From Ciona intestinalis (taxonomy: Eukaryota > Chordata > Ascidiacea > Phlebobranchia > Cionidae): a stretch of DNA of 64,000 bases. Shown in pieces: positions 37,701 through 52,700 of the stretch. Within the stretch, counting starts at the first letter, position 1. Each line of letters starts with the position of its first letter. The position numbers and the translations under genes were made by a program. The stretch lies in the NCBI RefSeq assembly GCF_000224145.3, contig NW_004190341.2, positions 1 to 64,000 on the forward strand, given 5' to 3'. Under the pieces are notes generated by a model. The model saw only the letters and a list, made by a program, of their open reading frames with translations, did no database searches and was not told the DNA's origin.

Positions 37701-40700
37701 TGTAATAAATAAAATATGTTATAACAAAAGATATCTTTAAATTGTAGTTGGTGGAATTTTTTATAATTTTTTTGTTGCTTAATTCAGTAAAAACAATTGT
37801 TTTCTGGTCAGTTTCAATACAAACATAACAGAATATATATATATATATATATACAATTGTTTTAATTGTCTATATATATATAATTGTGTGTATATATTAT
37901 ATATACAATTGTCTTCATTTTTAACGTTTGGGCTTGAAAACTAAGTTAAAAAGCTTTTAAAAAAGTTCAAAACTAATATATTTTTACTGGTTTGATTATT
38001 GAAACATAATTTGGCATAAAATGTCCTTTATTTGATAACAATTGATCAAACAAGCTAACAATAGTAGTTTATCTTTCACAATGAAGCATTGTGTTTAAAC
38101 AATGATAACATAAACACAGTTATAAAGGATAAACACCTTGTTATTCAACATCATTATGACATCACACTTCCTATTGTGATGTGTACGTGATGTGAATCAG
38201 ATTATGACATCACAAACAACGACAATCAGTTGATAATCAATCAAATTTAAGCCACAAAAAAATAAAAATAACAGCAGGGTAAAATTTGGCCCATTCTTGC
38301 TAAACTGTCTGTTTCTAAAATGGCAGACAAATTCTATAATTAGTCTAAAACAATTTTCTCTGTTGAATTAATGCCCAGATTTATAATATAAACTTTTTAA
38401 TTTTAAATTAAAACATTTTTAATTTCATATTTTTTTAATTTTAAAAAGTGATGACATATATTATTAACAGGCAGTTAAAATATATTGCCCCTGGTCACTA
38501 TAGGACCTCACCCATATAGAACAACCACAACCCACCCAATGTATTATAAAGATACCCCATCCCAACAAGCCTCAAGAAAGCTTCCACCGATTTTGTCCCG
38601 ATCGTATTTTCACGAAAAATTAAACTTTCTTCCTCAACTTTATCGACCTCGTCCATCACAACGTCGCCCATGTATTCCTGTGATGCAAGGTATGATGTCA
38701 TGAGTTGTGATGTCATAAGTTATGATGTCATAAATGTCATTTTTATTGCTTAGTTTATAATGTAATATTTACTAAGGCATTAATTAATATTGAAGACAAT
38801 CATTATGATGTCATAACCACATATTATAATAAGTTCTAGAACTTCAAACAAACAACAATCCATTATGAGACACAACAAATAAACAATAGGGTTAATTTTT
38901 TGCCAAAATTCAAGCAGTGTTTCCAGTTACCTTTATAGATCCAGTTCCATACATAACGTTGACCATTATCCTCGCAAATTCATCTTTTCTGGCAACACTG
39001 AGTGAGTTTCTCAGTGTTTGACAAATATGCAGATAGTTGCCGCTTATGTGTTCAGCAAAGCTTTTATAATGCTCAGTAGGTAGGACCCTTGTGGATAGGA
39101 ACCTCGCTTTTATACGAACAGCCATTGATTCCCCGGCTTTACCCTTGTTATTACCACTAGGTGTTGATAGAGTGTACCTGGAGGTGAAAAGGTCGACTAA
39201 TTAATTAATTGGTACGATTGCTTCTTTATTTTTTTAGAAGTATGCATAAATGTAACTTATTTATCCTCACGTCACACACACACAGTCAGTATAACATGGG
39301 TGTTCTGTTTTAACATATTTATTACAAAAACCACATAAAACTCACCATTTTTCAAGTGTTTGTTGATTAGCAAGCGTTTTCACAGGCAGATTAACTAGCC
39401 CGATATAATCCTTATCTTTTTTCTTCTTCTTATCAGAGTCTTTATATAGATGAACTGTGATATCTTCTATATGGGGCATGGAACTGAACTCAAAGTGTTC
39501 GCTCCATAATACGCTACTGTTGATGGAATAAAGGGAACTGTGAGGTCATAATGTAACATTCAGGTCATAATAATAATAATAACTATGATGTCATAATGAA
39601 TGAGGTATTGCACATTATAATGTGAGAACCAACAGTGATTGAAACATTAGGTTAGGACAATGTACATATTTTGCTGTTTTGTTCATTAAGATGTTATATA
39701 CAGTAGGGGAAGATGGAACACCTTTAGCACATGGTATCCAAATATCTTAATCATGTTTTAAACAGTCAACACTGGTCTATGGGAGTCGTGAGAATACGGT
39801 TTTATAATTCTTTTAATGTTCTTTGTTTACTACCAAATAGGACGAGAAATTACAATGAAAAAGTGTCCCATCTCCCCCCACCCTACTATATATTACATGC
39901 TAAGAAAGTGCCCACATTTTGGGCAGTTGCCACCAGGCATAATGTAATATATAAATATATAAAGGTAGAATCTACCACAACAGCTATTTATTTATAATTA
40001 TCCACCATAATTATTACATTATGTTAAAACAATGGCCATATTGTTATGCAGCTGGACAGGATGTGATGTCATAATTGGTACAGAGGTTACATCAGTTCAC
40101 ACATATGTTAAAACAAAATTGTCATTAATGGGAAATAATGGCAAAAACTAATATTTAACTTTCGAAACAGTTGCTTGAGTCTGGTTGGTTAAAAGAAAAA
40201 AACTGGTCGTTAAAAACAACATTTTTTGATAATTGTGGCTTCATTGGTTATTTATATTTTAAAATATGTTAATAAAAAATTAAAAAATATTAGAAACAGA
40301 TTTTGTAAAGACACATGTAATATATACAATGTAACAGTTAATCCTAAAAAGTTGACTTTATTTGTTATTTCTATATTAATATATAACTGCCACACCTGTC
40401 GTTCTTCAGCTTTGATGTGGTTCGCGCACATAACTTTCGATCCAAACAAATCTCGCAGAAATATCTTTTCTTGGTTGGTAATCCCTTCGCTTCTTGTACG
40501 AATAGTGTAAGTTGGTGTTCGATGCGACGACTGTTGTCCTGGAATTAATAACATTGTTGAATTTGTTGGTATAATTATTATGTTATTATGGTAAACATGC
40601 TATAATTGAAATTTTTTGTAATTAGGACAATTTTTTGACAACTAGTTTTACAAAGTGTCAACAAAACAATAACTTTGAATTGGTTGCACCACTTTTCACA

Positions 40701-43700
40701 GGTGTTTATATAAGTTAAGTTGACCAGCACAGTAAAAAACTCACCAAGTTTGGGTTAATCGTTCGTTTAATCTTTTCGATCCAAGCTTCCCTTTCCCCGG
40801 CTGAATCGCAACCAAAACATCGGCTATCTCCTTTGTGGGTAACAACCTGGGGTGTATGTTAATATATAAACGCACATAGATATTGTTGATATACATATAC
40901 TATATGATTGAGGTCATAAGCATTTGTAACAGGGGCGATATTATATGTTTAGAACCCCAAATGTGGACAAGTGGGGTAATGGACTTTGGCCTAAATGTAG
41001 GACCTCAACCATATAAAATGTACATATACATTGTTTGGTTTGTACATACACATACATCAATATAAACTGCACCTTGAAACAGTGAGCCTTTTTAAATATA
41101 CTATGGTTTATAATGTGGGACATATTGAGGTAATCTATATGATTCTATAACATGATAATATACTATGGGACCCCACCACAAAGCAGTGATCATTTCCCAA
41201 TATACTATGATGTAGAGTGTGGTATATACAATGGTACTGTATATACTTTAACCAGTGGTGTAATATACTTGGTAATCAATGCTACCCACCTCAAAGCAAT
41301 GATCTTTTCCCAATATACTATGATGTATAGTGTGGTATATACAATGGTACTGTATATACTTTGGTAGTGGTGTAATATACTTGGTAATATAGGCTACTGG
41401 TAACGTGTTCAATGCTACCCCACCTCAAAGCAATGATCTTTTCCCAATATACTATGATGTAACGGTCGCACAATCGCTCCGTCGTAATCTGATGGTGACG
41501 ACGTAAGATCCAATGTATCGGGGGACTCTATGGCCGGCATGAAGAAGGGGAGCTCGACCTCGGGCTTAGGGGGCCCACCCTGCGCCATGAGTGCACTGCA
41601 CGGGGGAATATGGGGTTAGCTGGAGGTTTTACTGGTTAAAAATTGTATTTTGTTATTGAGATTTGTTAATAAAAAAATGGAAACTATTTAAAAGACTTGT
41701 TTAATTGTAATAGTTAATGCGAAAATATGTTTTAGGTAATTGTAAAACATTTTCACAGGTGTTTATGTTGTTTTTGTTGTACTTGAATAAAAAAAAAATA
41801 TATATATATATATATATATGCTTAGGTGCCATTCACTAATTAACAACATTTTATGAAATGTTTAAAATTAAAATGATTTAACTTTTATATTAAGAGTCAA
41901 AAGTGATCACTAATTAACAACAAATTATGAAAAGATTGAAGTACAAACAATTCAACTTTCACAATAACATCCAAAAGGGTTTGTGAACCACTGTAGAAGG
42001 CGACCCAACCAAATCAAATGGTGACCCAGGGGTTGAGAAGTACTTTACTAAATGCCAATGTATTGACACATTATATACAATGTACTATTGCATGAATAGA
42101 GTTTACATGTGTGGTTGTATTCACTTTGTTTCCTGTTGCTTTGCATCAGCTATTCAATGTTTGTTTACTTAATATAAGCATTTAGGAAGTGCAGTGTTGC
42201 CAGGTGGATTTTGTGAGGAAAAAATGAATCGCAACACTGTTTTTTTGCAGCATTTATTGCAAAGGTAGTGAAGTAATGAACGGGCACGTAGTGAAAATTT
42301 TATTGAGCACGTAGTGTATCGGATATTTAAGGTTGTGCATATTATTCACTTCTGCTGTGTAATAAAACATATAAGAAAATGAATGAAAAACTTCTAAAGA
42401 ATCCAAAATTAAACAAAAACTGCATAAAATATGCAAAATTTTAGTAAAAAGTGCCAAGAAATGTTTATATTTTCATAAAAAATGCACAAATTCAATAAAA
42501 AGAATATCTCGATTTAAATAAAGTAAAAGAATCTTACTCGAAACAAGGCATCATGGGGCAGCAATTAAGGTCAAATACCGAAGATACCAAACACAACATT
42601 GTAGACCATTTATATGAAGCTACCCTACCATGGTTATAAAAACTAGACTAATAATATATACACCCTGTAAGCTGTAATATTAATTTGAAATATTATTAAT
42701 ATTAGTAATTACTCGATTTATATATACACCCTGTATTATTAATTGGAAAACTTTTTAATATACAACACGTTGTTAGTTTATTAATAAAAGCCTTTAAACT
42801 GTAAAACGTCTAGTAAAAAAAAGGCGTTTAAAATGTAAAAAAATTGGTCCTTAGTAGTTTTTATGAAAAGAATGCTCGTAGTTTTATATATGTGTAAAAA
42901 AAAGTAGCCTAGTTATATACATACCCTGTAATCTTTTTTAGAAAAATAAGTTTTATGATTTAAAAAAGCACGTATTTTTTTGTCCAATACCCATAAAGTT
43001 TCGTTTTAATTATTTTCTTTTCCATTCATATCAAACCATCATATTATTAATATTAGTAATTACTCGATTTATATTTACACCCTGTATTATTAATTGGAAA
43101 ACTTTTTAATATACAACACGTTGTTAGTTTATTAATAAAAGTCTTTTAAAATGTAAAACCTCTGAATGTTTAGTTCAATTTAGTTTATGAGTTAACTTGT
43201 AATAAATTCTACGAATCTGACCCTGATCTGGTCCTCATAGAGTTGAACGATTCTTGTATAGTAAAATACATAAGGATCTGGTGCTACGAAAACGTAACAG
43301 ACAAAAATCAAGTTTTAGTTTATAAGTTAGTTTATTTACATAAAGCTTATCCTAATTTTACTAAATCAATTATACACCTCTTATATCACCTCTTATATTA
43401 AATTGCACCACTTTTCACAGGTGTTTATGACTGGGTATATCGTAAATAAATATCCAAAATATAAAACTATCGATTAGATTCAATAATTGCTTTATAATTT
43501 GACTGATTTATGATTTTATGATCAAACAGTTGATATTATTAGGAGGTTTTGTGTTTAATTATTAATTTACCAATTAAAAAAATATGGTTTTATTTCTGCT
43601 GTTTTTGAAACCAGCCATAATGTAATATATAAGTTACAAGCTCTTTTAAAAAAAACGCGAGTTTAATTTTCTCAACATTGTATAGCATATAAAATTTCTG

Positions 43701-46700
43701 TTTTTTCCTCCTTTTTTCATAACTGTTAATAATAACTGCCCTCTGCAAATAATAACCTCTTAGAAATAATTGTTACAACTTTCTGATAAATAATTGACAT
43801 AAAAATCAACCAAACAAAATATTAACTATAACTTATTAACATATTATTATTAACTTTCTGCTAATTAATCAAAATAATTAATAACATATTAACTGCTAAC
43901 GATAACTTTTCGACACAAAATTAATACATGCTTTTTAATCTATCAAAACAATAACTATAAACTGTACCTAATCTTCTAATTAAACAATTAATCTTCTAAT
44001 TAAATAAACAATTAATAACATAAGTTATAACTAAACAATTAAACAACATTTGCTGTATTGCACTGTATTATGTGCACACAATTGATGCATTGTGACGTAA
44101 TAAAGCTTACTACTACGTAACAATGGATCCATTGTTGCTTCCTGGTGTGTGTGAACAGGATATGACATCATAAAGCAAGGTGGGTAGCAGAAATGCACAG
44201 GAAAACAAACTTTAATGGATTTAATCCAACGTATAGGCGTCACTTTATATATATATAGTCTCAACTTTATGTACAGTAGGGTGGGGCAATATGGGGACAC
44301 CTTTTAAATCTATTTTCCCGCCCCCCCTTAAGAAGTAAACAAAGAAAATTAAAAGAATTATAAAACCGTGTTCTCACGACTTCCATAGACCGTTGTTAAT
44401 TGTTTAAAACACGATCAGGATATTTGGATAATATGTGCTAAAGGTGTCCCAACTTTCCCACCCTACTATATATAGACTTTTTAGGGTGGGAAGATTACTT
44501 TGGGAGCGCCTGGGGTAAAACTATGAATATAAATTTATTTAACTATCTACATTTGACTAAAATAACTCATGCTATAATACACTGTCTAAACTAACAACTA
44601 ATACTGGATACTAATATAGTAGTGGGGAAAGACGAGACACCGATTTATTTTCCCGTCCCATTTAGTAGTAAACAAAAAACATTCAAAGAATTATAAAACC
44701 GTACCATCACAACGCCGATAGACCATTGTTAATTGTTTAAAACACGATCAGGATATTTGGATATTATGTGCTAAAGGTGTCCCATCTTCCCCCACCATAA
44801 CATACCACAAAAACTAAGTAAAAAAATAATATAAAAGTAAATTTCTCTCTATATACATTATGCCTGGTAGCAACCACATTAGCAGAATACTTCCAATGCT
44901 TCATATCTAAACAACAACAATATAGTATGTATGTCTGCAACTTGTTATAACTAACGTCATAATATCGCAGTTACTTACTTAGTTATGACTCATTTAATGC
45001 AATCAACAAATAACAATATTGGGAAGTGTATTGTAGCTATGTGTGTGTGTGTGTGTGTCACTGAAGACCTAACCCCTATAAAACTACAGTTGTGTATCAA
45101 AAAACTGCCTTAGTGGGGTAAAGATGGTAGCACCCTGGGTGTTGGGGTAATAGACCTACATCCCAGGTCTCAGGTGTGCCTCACTAAAGACCTCACCCTT
45201 ATAGAATAGAATCTATGTTATTAAGTATCTATAAACTGTCTAAGTGGAAAAATAACTATCAATTAATAATTTAACTGTTGGCATCATCAGTGCTTGTAAA
45301 AGACTGAGTAGACTTGGTGAAACATCTGCTATATTATAATGAGTCTATACTCGATAACTTTAACTTTTTAAACACAAGCCAACTAAGTAATGCAACAAAA
45401 CCAGAACAAAACGAAACCAAAACACAGAACACCCCATTTTAAAGGAAATGAATCATACAAAAAAAATTCTAAAAAACTTTTTTTTGTTTATTTTTAAAAA
45501 AATGTGCTATTTATATCTTCACGGTGTATAAATGTATTTTGAATATTTTTATGTAAATGTTATCATGTTTATTTTTGTTATATCTTTCATAATACTTTTT
45601 GTTTGAATCTTAGCATTTTTTTGAATCCGTAATTGAAGAAACAAATAAAAGTTATTAACTTATTATTATTATTTTAGTTAATGAAAAATTTGGACTTAAT
45701 GCCAGGTCCTCAAGAACCCATATAATGATAGTATGATAATATAGTTTATTAGTTAGTTTGGGGTATTTTGTCGCTTGATTTTGTTTATTTCCAGAACTGA
45801 TAACAAATAAAAGGCTGTGACATCATAATGGGATGTATGATGCCAATACACATCATTGTTAGCAAACAATAGTAAACAATGGGAAGATTACATCATAATC
45901 ATGGTTGTTTTGTAACAATAACAGGAAATATGTAATAATAGGATATTATGATGCTATGTTATAACTCGACATTGAGCATGAGGTGAATGGATACATAACT
46001 TACAAAACTAGCTGTCAAAATATTGAAGTGTCGGTCAAATACAACTTAACTTATATAAACACCTGTGAAAAGTGGTGCAACCAATTCAAGGTTACTACAC
46101 CTAAAAACGTACCAGCATAGATATCAAAAAAACATAGAAATAACATACTTAATATCTTGAGGTCGATTTTCTTTCCCTGAGCTGAGTTTGGTGGACTTGC
46201 TTCTCCTGATTGGAGGGATTTTTCTTTGGAGGAAATTCTGTAAATATGATGTTTATGACATTTATTGGTAACATAGCATAATGGTAACATATAAAAGCAT
46301 AATATATTTTATCTGCCAACATGCGGTAATATCTGGAAAAAAACGAAAACCTGAAATTGTTGCAATAAATAGAACATCTGGCAGGTGCTGATACGGTTTA
46401 AACCCTTTACCTGTTGGTCTGATAAACACAAATCGGTAAAATAATGATTTTCCTTTTATGGAAAAAATCCTACGTTCAAATCATTCAAAGTTGACTTGAA
46501 ACTATGGTGTCATAAATCTTGTGACCACAACTGATAAGACAACTTTGCAACCCCCCCTCGCATTACATCTGATGTCACTCGTGTTCAAAAAGGTTTGGGG
46601 TTAAGATGACGCTTGCAGCCAGCCTGAATGATACATGTATAGCGAACTTGCCTATCCATAAACACTTGTGTTTTTGGGCGAAGTTGTTACCTTAAGTGAA

Positions 46701-49700
46701 TGATTACGATTACCCCAACATATGATGTCACCCCTGTTTCAAAAGTTGGGGTTACTTATAATGTCACCCGTAGGCCCCAACGTTCTAGGAAGGAGACGCT
46801 AAGGCCCCAACCAGGCCCCTACGTTACAGTAGAAGCCCTGAATCTTTACCTTCAAAGAATGATTACGTTTAACCTCTACATTTCTTGAAGAAGGCTGAAT
46901 CAACGCCGAGCAATCAGAGGAACAACGAGGTAACGAACCAGATGAATGAGTTTCGTATGTGTCTCTGTCCATTAAACTTAATGATGAACTGCACTCAAAT
47001 ATACTATCAGCAAGCAAGGGTAAATCGGAAACTGTGTTTCGAGTTTTCCCTCTTGTGCGAGATGCCGACAAACTGCGCAAGATGGCCGGCCCGTCCTCGG
47101 CTTCGTAGCTTTTACGACGGGTTTCACTATAGCAGTGGGGGCGAGGTGGGTAAGCACTGGGAGATAACGGGGGGTGGGTATCCATGGCTATTTATTCAAG
47201 AGTTTAGTCATTTTATTTATTTAGTAAGTATCTGGAGAAAAGTTTAGAGAAAAATTTAGATTTTTTATTATTTTTAAGGTCTGACTGTCTGAATTGTTTC
47301 TTTTTAAATAAATTTATTTCACAGGCGTCAAACTGTCACTACTGCTTAGTCCTGCCTTTATAAAAAGTTTTACTCTCTAGTTTTTGAACAACAGTTTACA
47401 TATTCTTGCTTTACAAATACCAAGCATCAAGGTATAATATTTTTTCATTATTCCATATTGGTGAGGTCCTTGTCAGGAACCTGAGATTTAGACCAGAGTT
47501 AACACATTACCCCAGCCTCTAGACTACCCATATACATAGGACAGTTAACATATAATGAATCTTGCATTATCCAACAAACATTATCCAATATTCCAACCCA
47601 CAACACACCAAAACCATGCATACCACCAATATAGGAATCAAATTTCAAATTCCAGGGAACAAATAAAACCACACGTCCACACGGCATAAGAATCCTCATT
47701 AAAAAATGTTGTAATTCAACCAATTCAAGGTTACTTCAACGTTAACAGACAATGCTGGCTGTGACTTGAACATTACTAAATAATGGTACGACACCTTTAG
47801 AACGTATAATCCAAATATCCTGATCGTGTTTTAAACAATTAACAACGTATATGGGATTCGTAAGAACTCGGTTTTACTTGCTCACTACCTAATAGGGCGA
47901 GAAAAAATAGAATGAAAGGTGTCCCATCTTCCCCCAACCTACTATATATTTTCCCTTAAACGTCAGTCTCTCATTCGAATAGAATCCACAAGTACACTAC
48001 TATGACATCACAGACACCATTGCTGAAGTTTGAACGTGTTCAACATCATACATTATGATGTCATAATGCTGGTACGCGACCTTTATTTGAACTTTGTTAG
48101 TAATTAAACTGTTCGAAAGTAACTAAACAGGGAATTGAAATTTTTCTAAAGTAAATAAATTAATTCAAGGTTATTGTTTTGTTGACACTTTGTAAAACTA
48201 GCTGTCAAAAATACTGAAGTGTCGGTCAAATACAACTTAACTTATATAAACAGCTGAGAGCTGATGTAACTTATATAAAACTGCACTATGTAAGTCTTCA
48301 CTATATAACTAATTGCAACATTATTCGTATCGTAAATGAAAACTATCTGTCAAAATACTGAAGTGTAGGCGGAATATAACTTAACTTATATAAACATTTA
48401 ATTTAATAAAACTGCACTATGTAAGTCTTCACTATATAACTAATTGCAACAGGGATCGTAACGTTAGTGAATAACCATCACACGTTAAGCATTAGACGCA
48501 TGATAGCATGAGCAATACAAGTGAATGCCACCCTATACGTAAGCAGACACTTCTATATTTAGGCAAAGTCTGCAAGCCATAGCAGTCATAACATGTGAAG
48601 TCACAACAAAGGAATAACAACGTACATACACAACCTGGGGAATTTATGCCACTGGCTTGTAGCATATGAGGTACATATAATGACAGCAAGCATGTCTAAA
48701 ATTCCTTATAAAATTAAACCTTGACAATGGGTAATAGATCTACATCCCAGGTCTCAGGTGTACCTTGATGAAGACCTCACCCTTATAGAATAGAATCTCT
48801 ATTATTGAGTGTCTATAAACTGCCTCAGTGGGGTCTAGATGGTAGCACCCTGGGTGTTGGGGTAATATACCTACATCCCAGGTCTCAGGTGTGCCTCACT
48901 GAAGACCTCACCCATATAGAACATAACACTAACAGTGCTACAACATAAGATACATTCTATACCTTACTGTGGGGTAAGATGGGACACCGTTAGCACATAA
49001 TATCCCATAATTCCTAATCGTGTTTTTAACAATTAACATTGTTTACTACCAAATGGGAGGATAAAAGAGAATAAAAACATGAACAATTTTTTTACCACAC
49101 AAACGTATATTGAATAGGCTGCTTCAATTATATGCAACATTATTTAAGTTACTTCAATACAATACACTTCATATTACATACAGATACAAAATAAAGCCAG
49201 CATTACCAAACAAGCAGATAATAATCAACTTTCAACAAACACTTCTAAAATGATACACGCGACTTTACATACTGATACAGCAATACCTATATAAACTAAC
49301 CAATATCCAGTATCACCACACAAGTATATTACTCAGCTTTGATCGAAACGTCGGCTAACTTTGCCCGAAGCATCGCTGCCTGTCATTCTTAATTAAAATA
49401 GTGAATTATTACGACATAAACGACATACCGGTTATAAAACGCGATAGATCGCTCTACGACCGCGATTCTCGTATGTGACGTCACAAGTGGGTGAATTGTG
49501 ACGTCACAATTGATTCGCAGGTGACTTGTGACAAAACAATCGAAAAGTTCTCGAGTTCAATCAAGAATCGATAATCGTCGCGTGGTCTGTGACGTCACAG
49601 ACGCTTAACGAAGATCAAAACAAAATCTGAATTATGACGTATGAAGCTAGCGCGTAAACAACGATCAAGAATTATAATTTTATCGTTTGTTCTTTTTACA

Positions 49701-52700
49701 CAGAGCCGAACTACGCTGTAGTGTAAACGCTACATAAAAGAACAAACAAAGAAATATCTACGCTGACCTGCGTTGAACAACGCTGGGTGTGGATATTTCT
49801 TGTTTGTTCTTTTTCCAGAGAGCCGAACTACGCTGTAGTGTAAACACCGCTTAAAGAACAAACAAAGTAATATCTACACCCAGCGTTGTTCAGCGTAGAT
49901 CAGCGCAGATATTTCTTTGTTTGTTCTTTTAAACGACGTTTACACTACAGTGTAGCTTGGCTCTGTGTAAATGAACAAACCCGTATCTAAACTAACGTAT
50001 ATAAAACACCAGGCACCAATATAACAAGTACTGATGACTACGGTTACTAAACAAAAGATAACGCCACATTATAAATCCTATGCCATGGGATTTTCTAATA
50101 AAGCTTGTGGGGTTACGCGAGTTTGGATATAACGTTATTTAGTTGGCTAGATTATTGTAACAGCCTTCTAATGGAGTATATGAGACACGAGACTTATCCG
50201 TGTGTTTTTGGGTGACTTATCCATGGTTGCCACTCCCATGCCCACAGTCGAGTTGCTGAAGCTATTGCAGTGTGTGGATAAGCAGACATGACTTTTGGTT
50301 GGTTTGGTCATTTATATCCTCATGGGTGGGAACTTGAGTGACTTATCCATGGTTGCCACTCCCATGCCCACAGTCGAGCTGCTGAAGCTATTGCAGTGTG
50401 TGGATAAGCAGACATGACTTTTGGTTGGTTTGGTCATTTATATCCTCATGGGTGGGAACTTGAGTGACTTATCCATGGTTGCCACTCCCATGCCCACAGT
50501 CGATTTGCTGAAGCTATTACATCGTCATAAAATAATTCAAAACAGGACTTAAATACCTCTCGCTCGTATAGCCTTATAACAACAATATCATTCACAAGGA
50601 ATGGTTGCAATCCAAAACGACACAAAACTGATAGCGATTATTTAACACTATATTTAAAACTACAAAATCAACTAAATTCAACCCTGATGAAACGACACGT
50701 ACAGGACGTGGAAACGCCGCTACGCAAATAAATGCCAGAAAAAAATGTCTTACAAAACAAGCGTAATTTGCGTGGTGGCAACAGTTATAGTCTGTAACTT
50801 TTTAATCCTACTAAAACTGCATTATTTATATTGATGAAGACGACTTTTATAAAACGATAAAATCCTTGTTTTTTTGCACCAATACGTATTATATGGCCAG
50901 CAGTCTATAACTTTTTAACTAAAACTGCATCATTTATATTGATAAAGACGACCTGTATAAGACGTTAAAACATCAGTACGCGAATAAATGCTAAAAAATC
51001 GGTATTTTATCCAACTATGCGTATAATATGCATGTTAGCAACAATATACATAAAGCTCATAACTTTGCACCCTTACTGGTTGCTGTATAAGTTTACTATT
51101 ATGTATAAGGCGGATGCCGCTTAACAAAAACATGTACGTATAGACGTGAGCGTGCTAATAGGCTCTGCAGTGTTTCCGGGTGAAATCTTGGCGAAAATTT
51201 AATGGTTTTACATTGGGAGATTTTTATTGGGAAACACTGGACTCGGAAGTGGGGAAAATTTAATTTTTATTTTTGTTGTGTTTTTTTGTTTTTTATTTTA
51301 ATTTGGGTTGCGCAACCTTATTTTTTACTTTTCTGTGCAGCACCGAGTTTTCGTTGTGCAACACTACTTTTACTTTTGTTTAACACTAATTTTGTTTTGA
51401 TTGTGCAACACTGATCAAGCAAGTGATGCAAAAATCGCAAAGTGCTCGAAAATTAGCATACCGCTACGGAAATGTCATATTAGCTAAATCAGAATTTATC
51501 ATTGTTTCGTATCAATGTCGATTGTGACGTTGACAAGGCGAGCGGAAGCTTCCTTATGACGTCATAATGCATCACAACAAACGACATTGTTGAGTTGATG
51601 ATTATAATTCAATAGACGAACATTGAGTTAATCTATTACGTAATAATATCTTATTATGACGTAACGATCGTGACGTCACAATATAATACTCGAACATGGG
51701 GTGGCAATTGTCACCGCGGTGACTAATTATAATTATACAACCCCCAACGCTGGGTAATTAACTTAATTAAGATAATTAGAGAAGAGAATGTTCGTGGTTT
51801 TAGAGCAACTGGACAAGCGGCAATGTGACGTCATAATTAACGCGGTGACGAAATAGGCACCTCTTTGTTGCGCCACGATACAAAATAACATTCACGCATC
51901 TGAAGCAGCAATATACAGGCAACAACTAAGTAACAATTTACACGTAACAATGACAATAGTCCATTCAGTTATCTATCCTTACAAACTGTATAGATGAGTG
52001 GGGCGCGTATCCTCACGACTCCCATCGACCGTTGTTAATTGTTTAAAATACGATCAGGATATTTGGATATTATGTGTTAAAGGTGTCCCGTCTCCCCCCA
52101 CCCTACTATATAAGTACGTCTTAACCTGTTTACAACAACATAGACTAACCCTAATGTAAGATAGCCGGCCCTACCGAAAACACCTGAAACTTACACCAGC
52201 AATAAATCTAATTTCAAATAAAAAATAATAACCCTGGCTTACTTTATATATACTAGGGTGGTGGAAGATGGGACACATTTAGCACATAATATCCAAATAT
52301 CCTGATCGTCTTTTAAACAATTAACAACAGTCTATGGGAGTCATGAGGATACGGTTTTATAATTCTTTGAATATTTTTTGTTTACTACCAAATGGGACGA
52401 GAAAATTGAATGAAAAGGTGTCCCATCTTCCCCGACCTTACTATATAGTGGAATAACCTGCCTATTTTGTGAATTAGTGCTCGCTTTTACTTAGTTATAT
52501 CAACATTTTCCGCAAATAAAGTTTAAACAGAATGCATACCCAAACACTTACTAACCCTTCCATACCTAATACACATAGTGGGACAACCTGAACACTCTAT
52601 AGATTTCTGCCCATCCACCCCAAGTATAAAAACGCGCCTTAAACTTTAAGCAAAACTTCCACGAATAAATATTAAAAGCCGGAAATACGACCAGACATTC

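Noticed and set aside
46051..46290. Reading of the small RasGAP exon as [17 protein letters not shown]
   Set aside because: Out of phase. The phase-0 frame gives the basic [14 protein letters not shown] linker, as expected before the PH domain in SynGAP/DAB2IP proteins, and leads correctly into the next exon.
51202..51414. Hydrophobic 70-aa ORF that could be taken for a membrane protein
   Set aside because: It comes from a T-rich stretch with repeated TTGTGCAACACT motifs; no homology or splice support.
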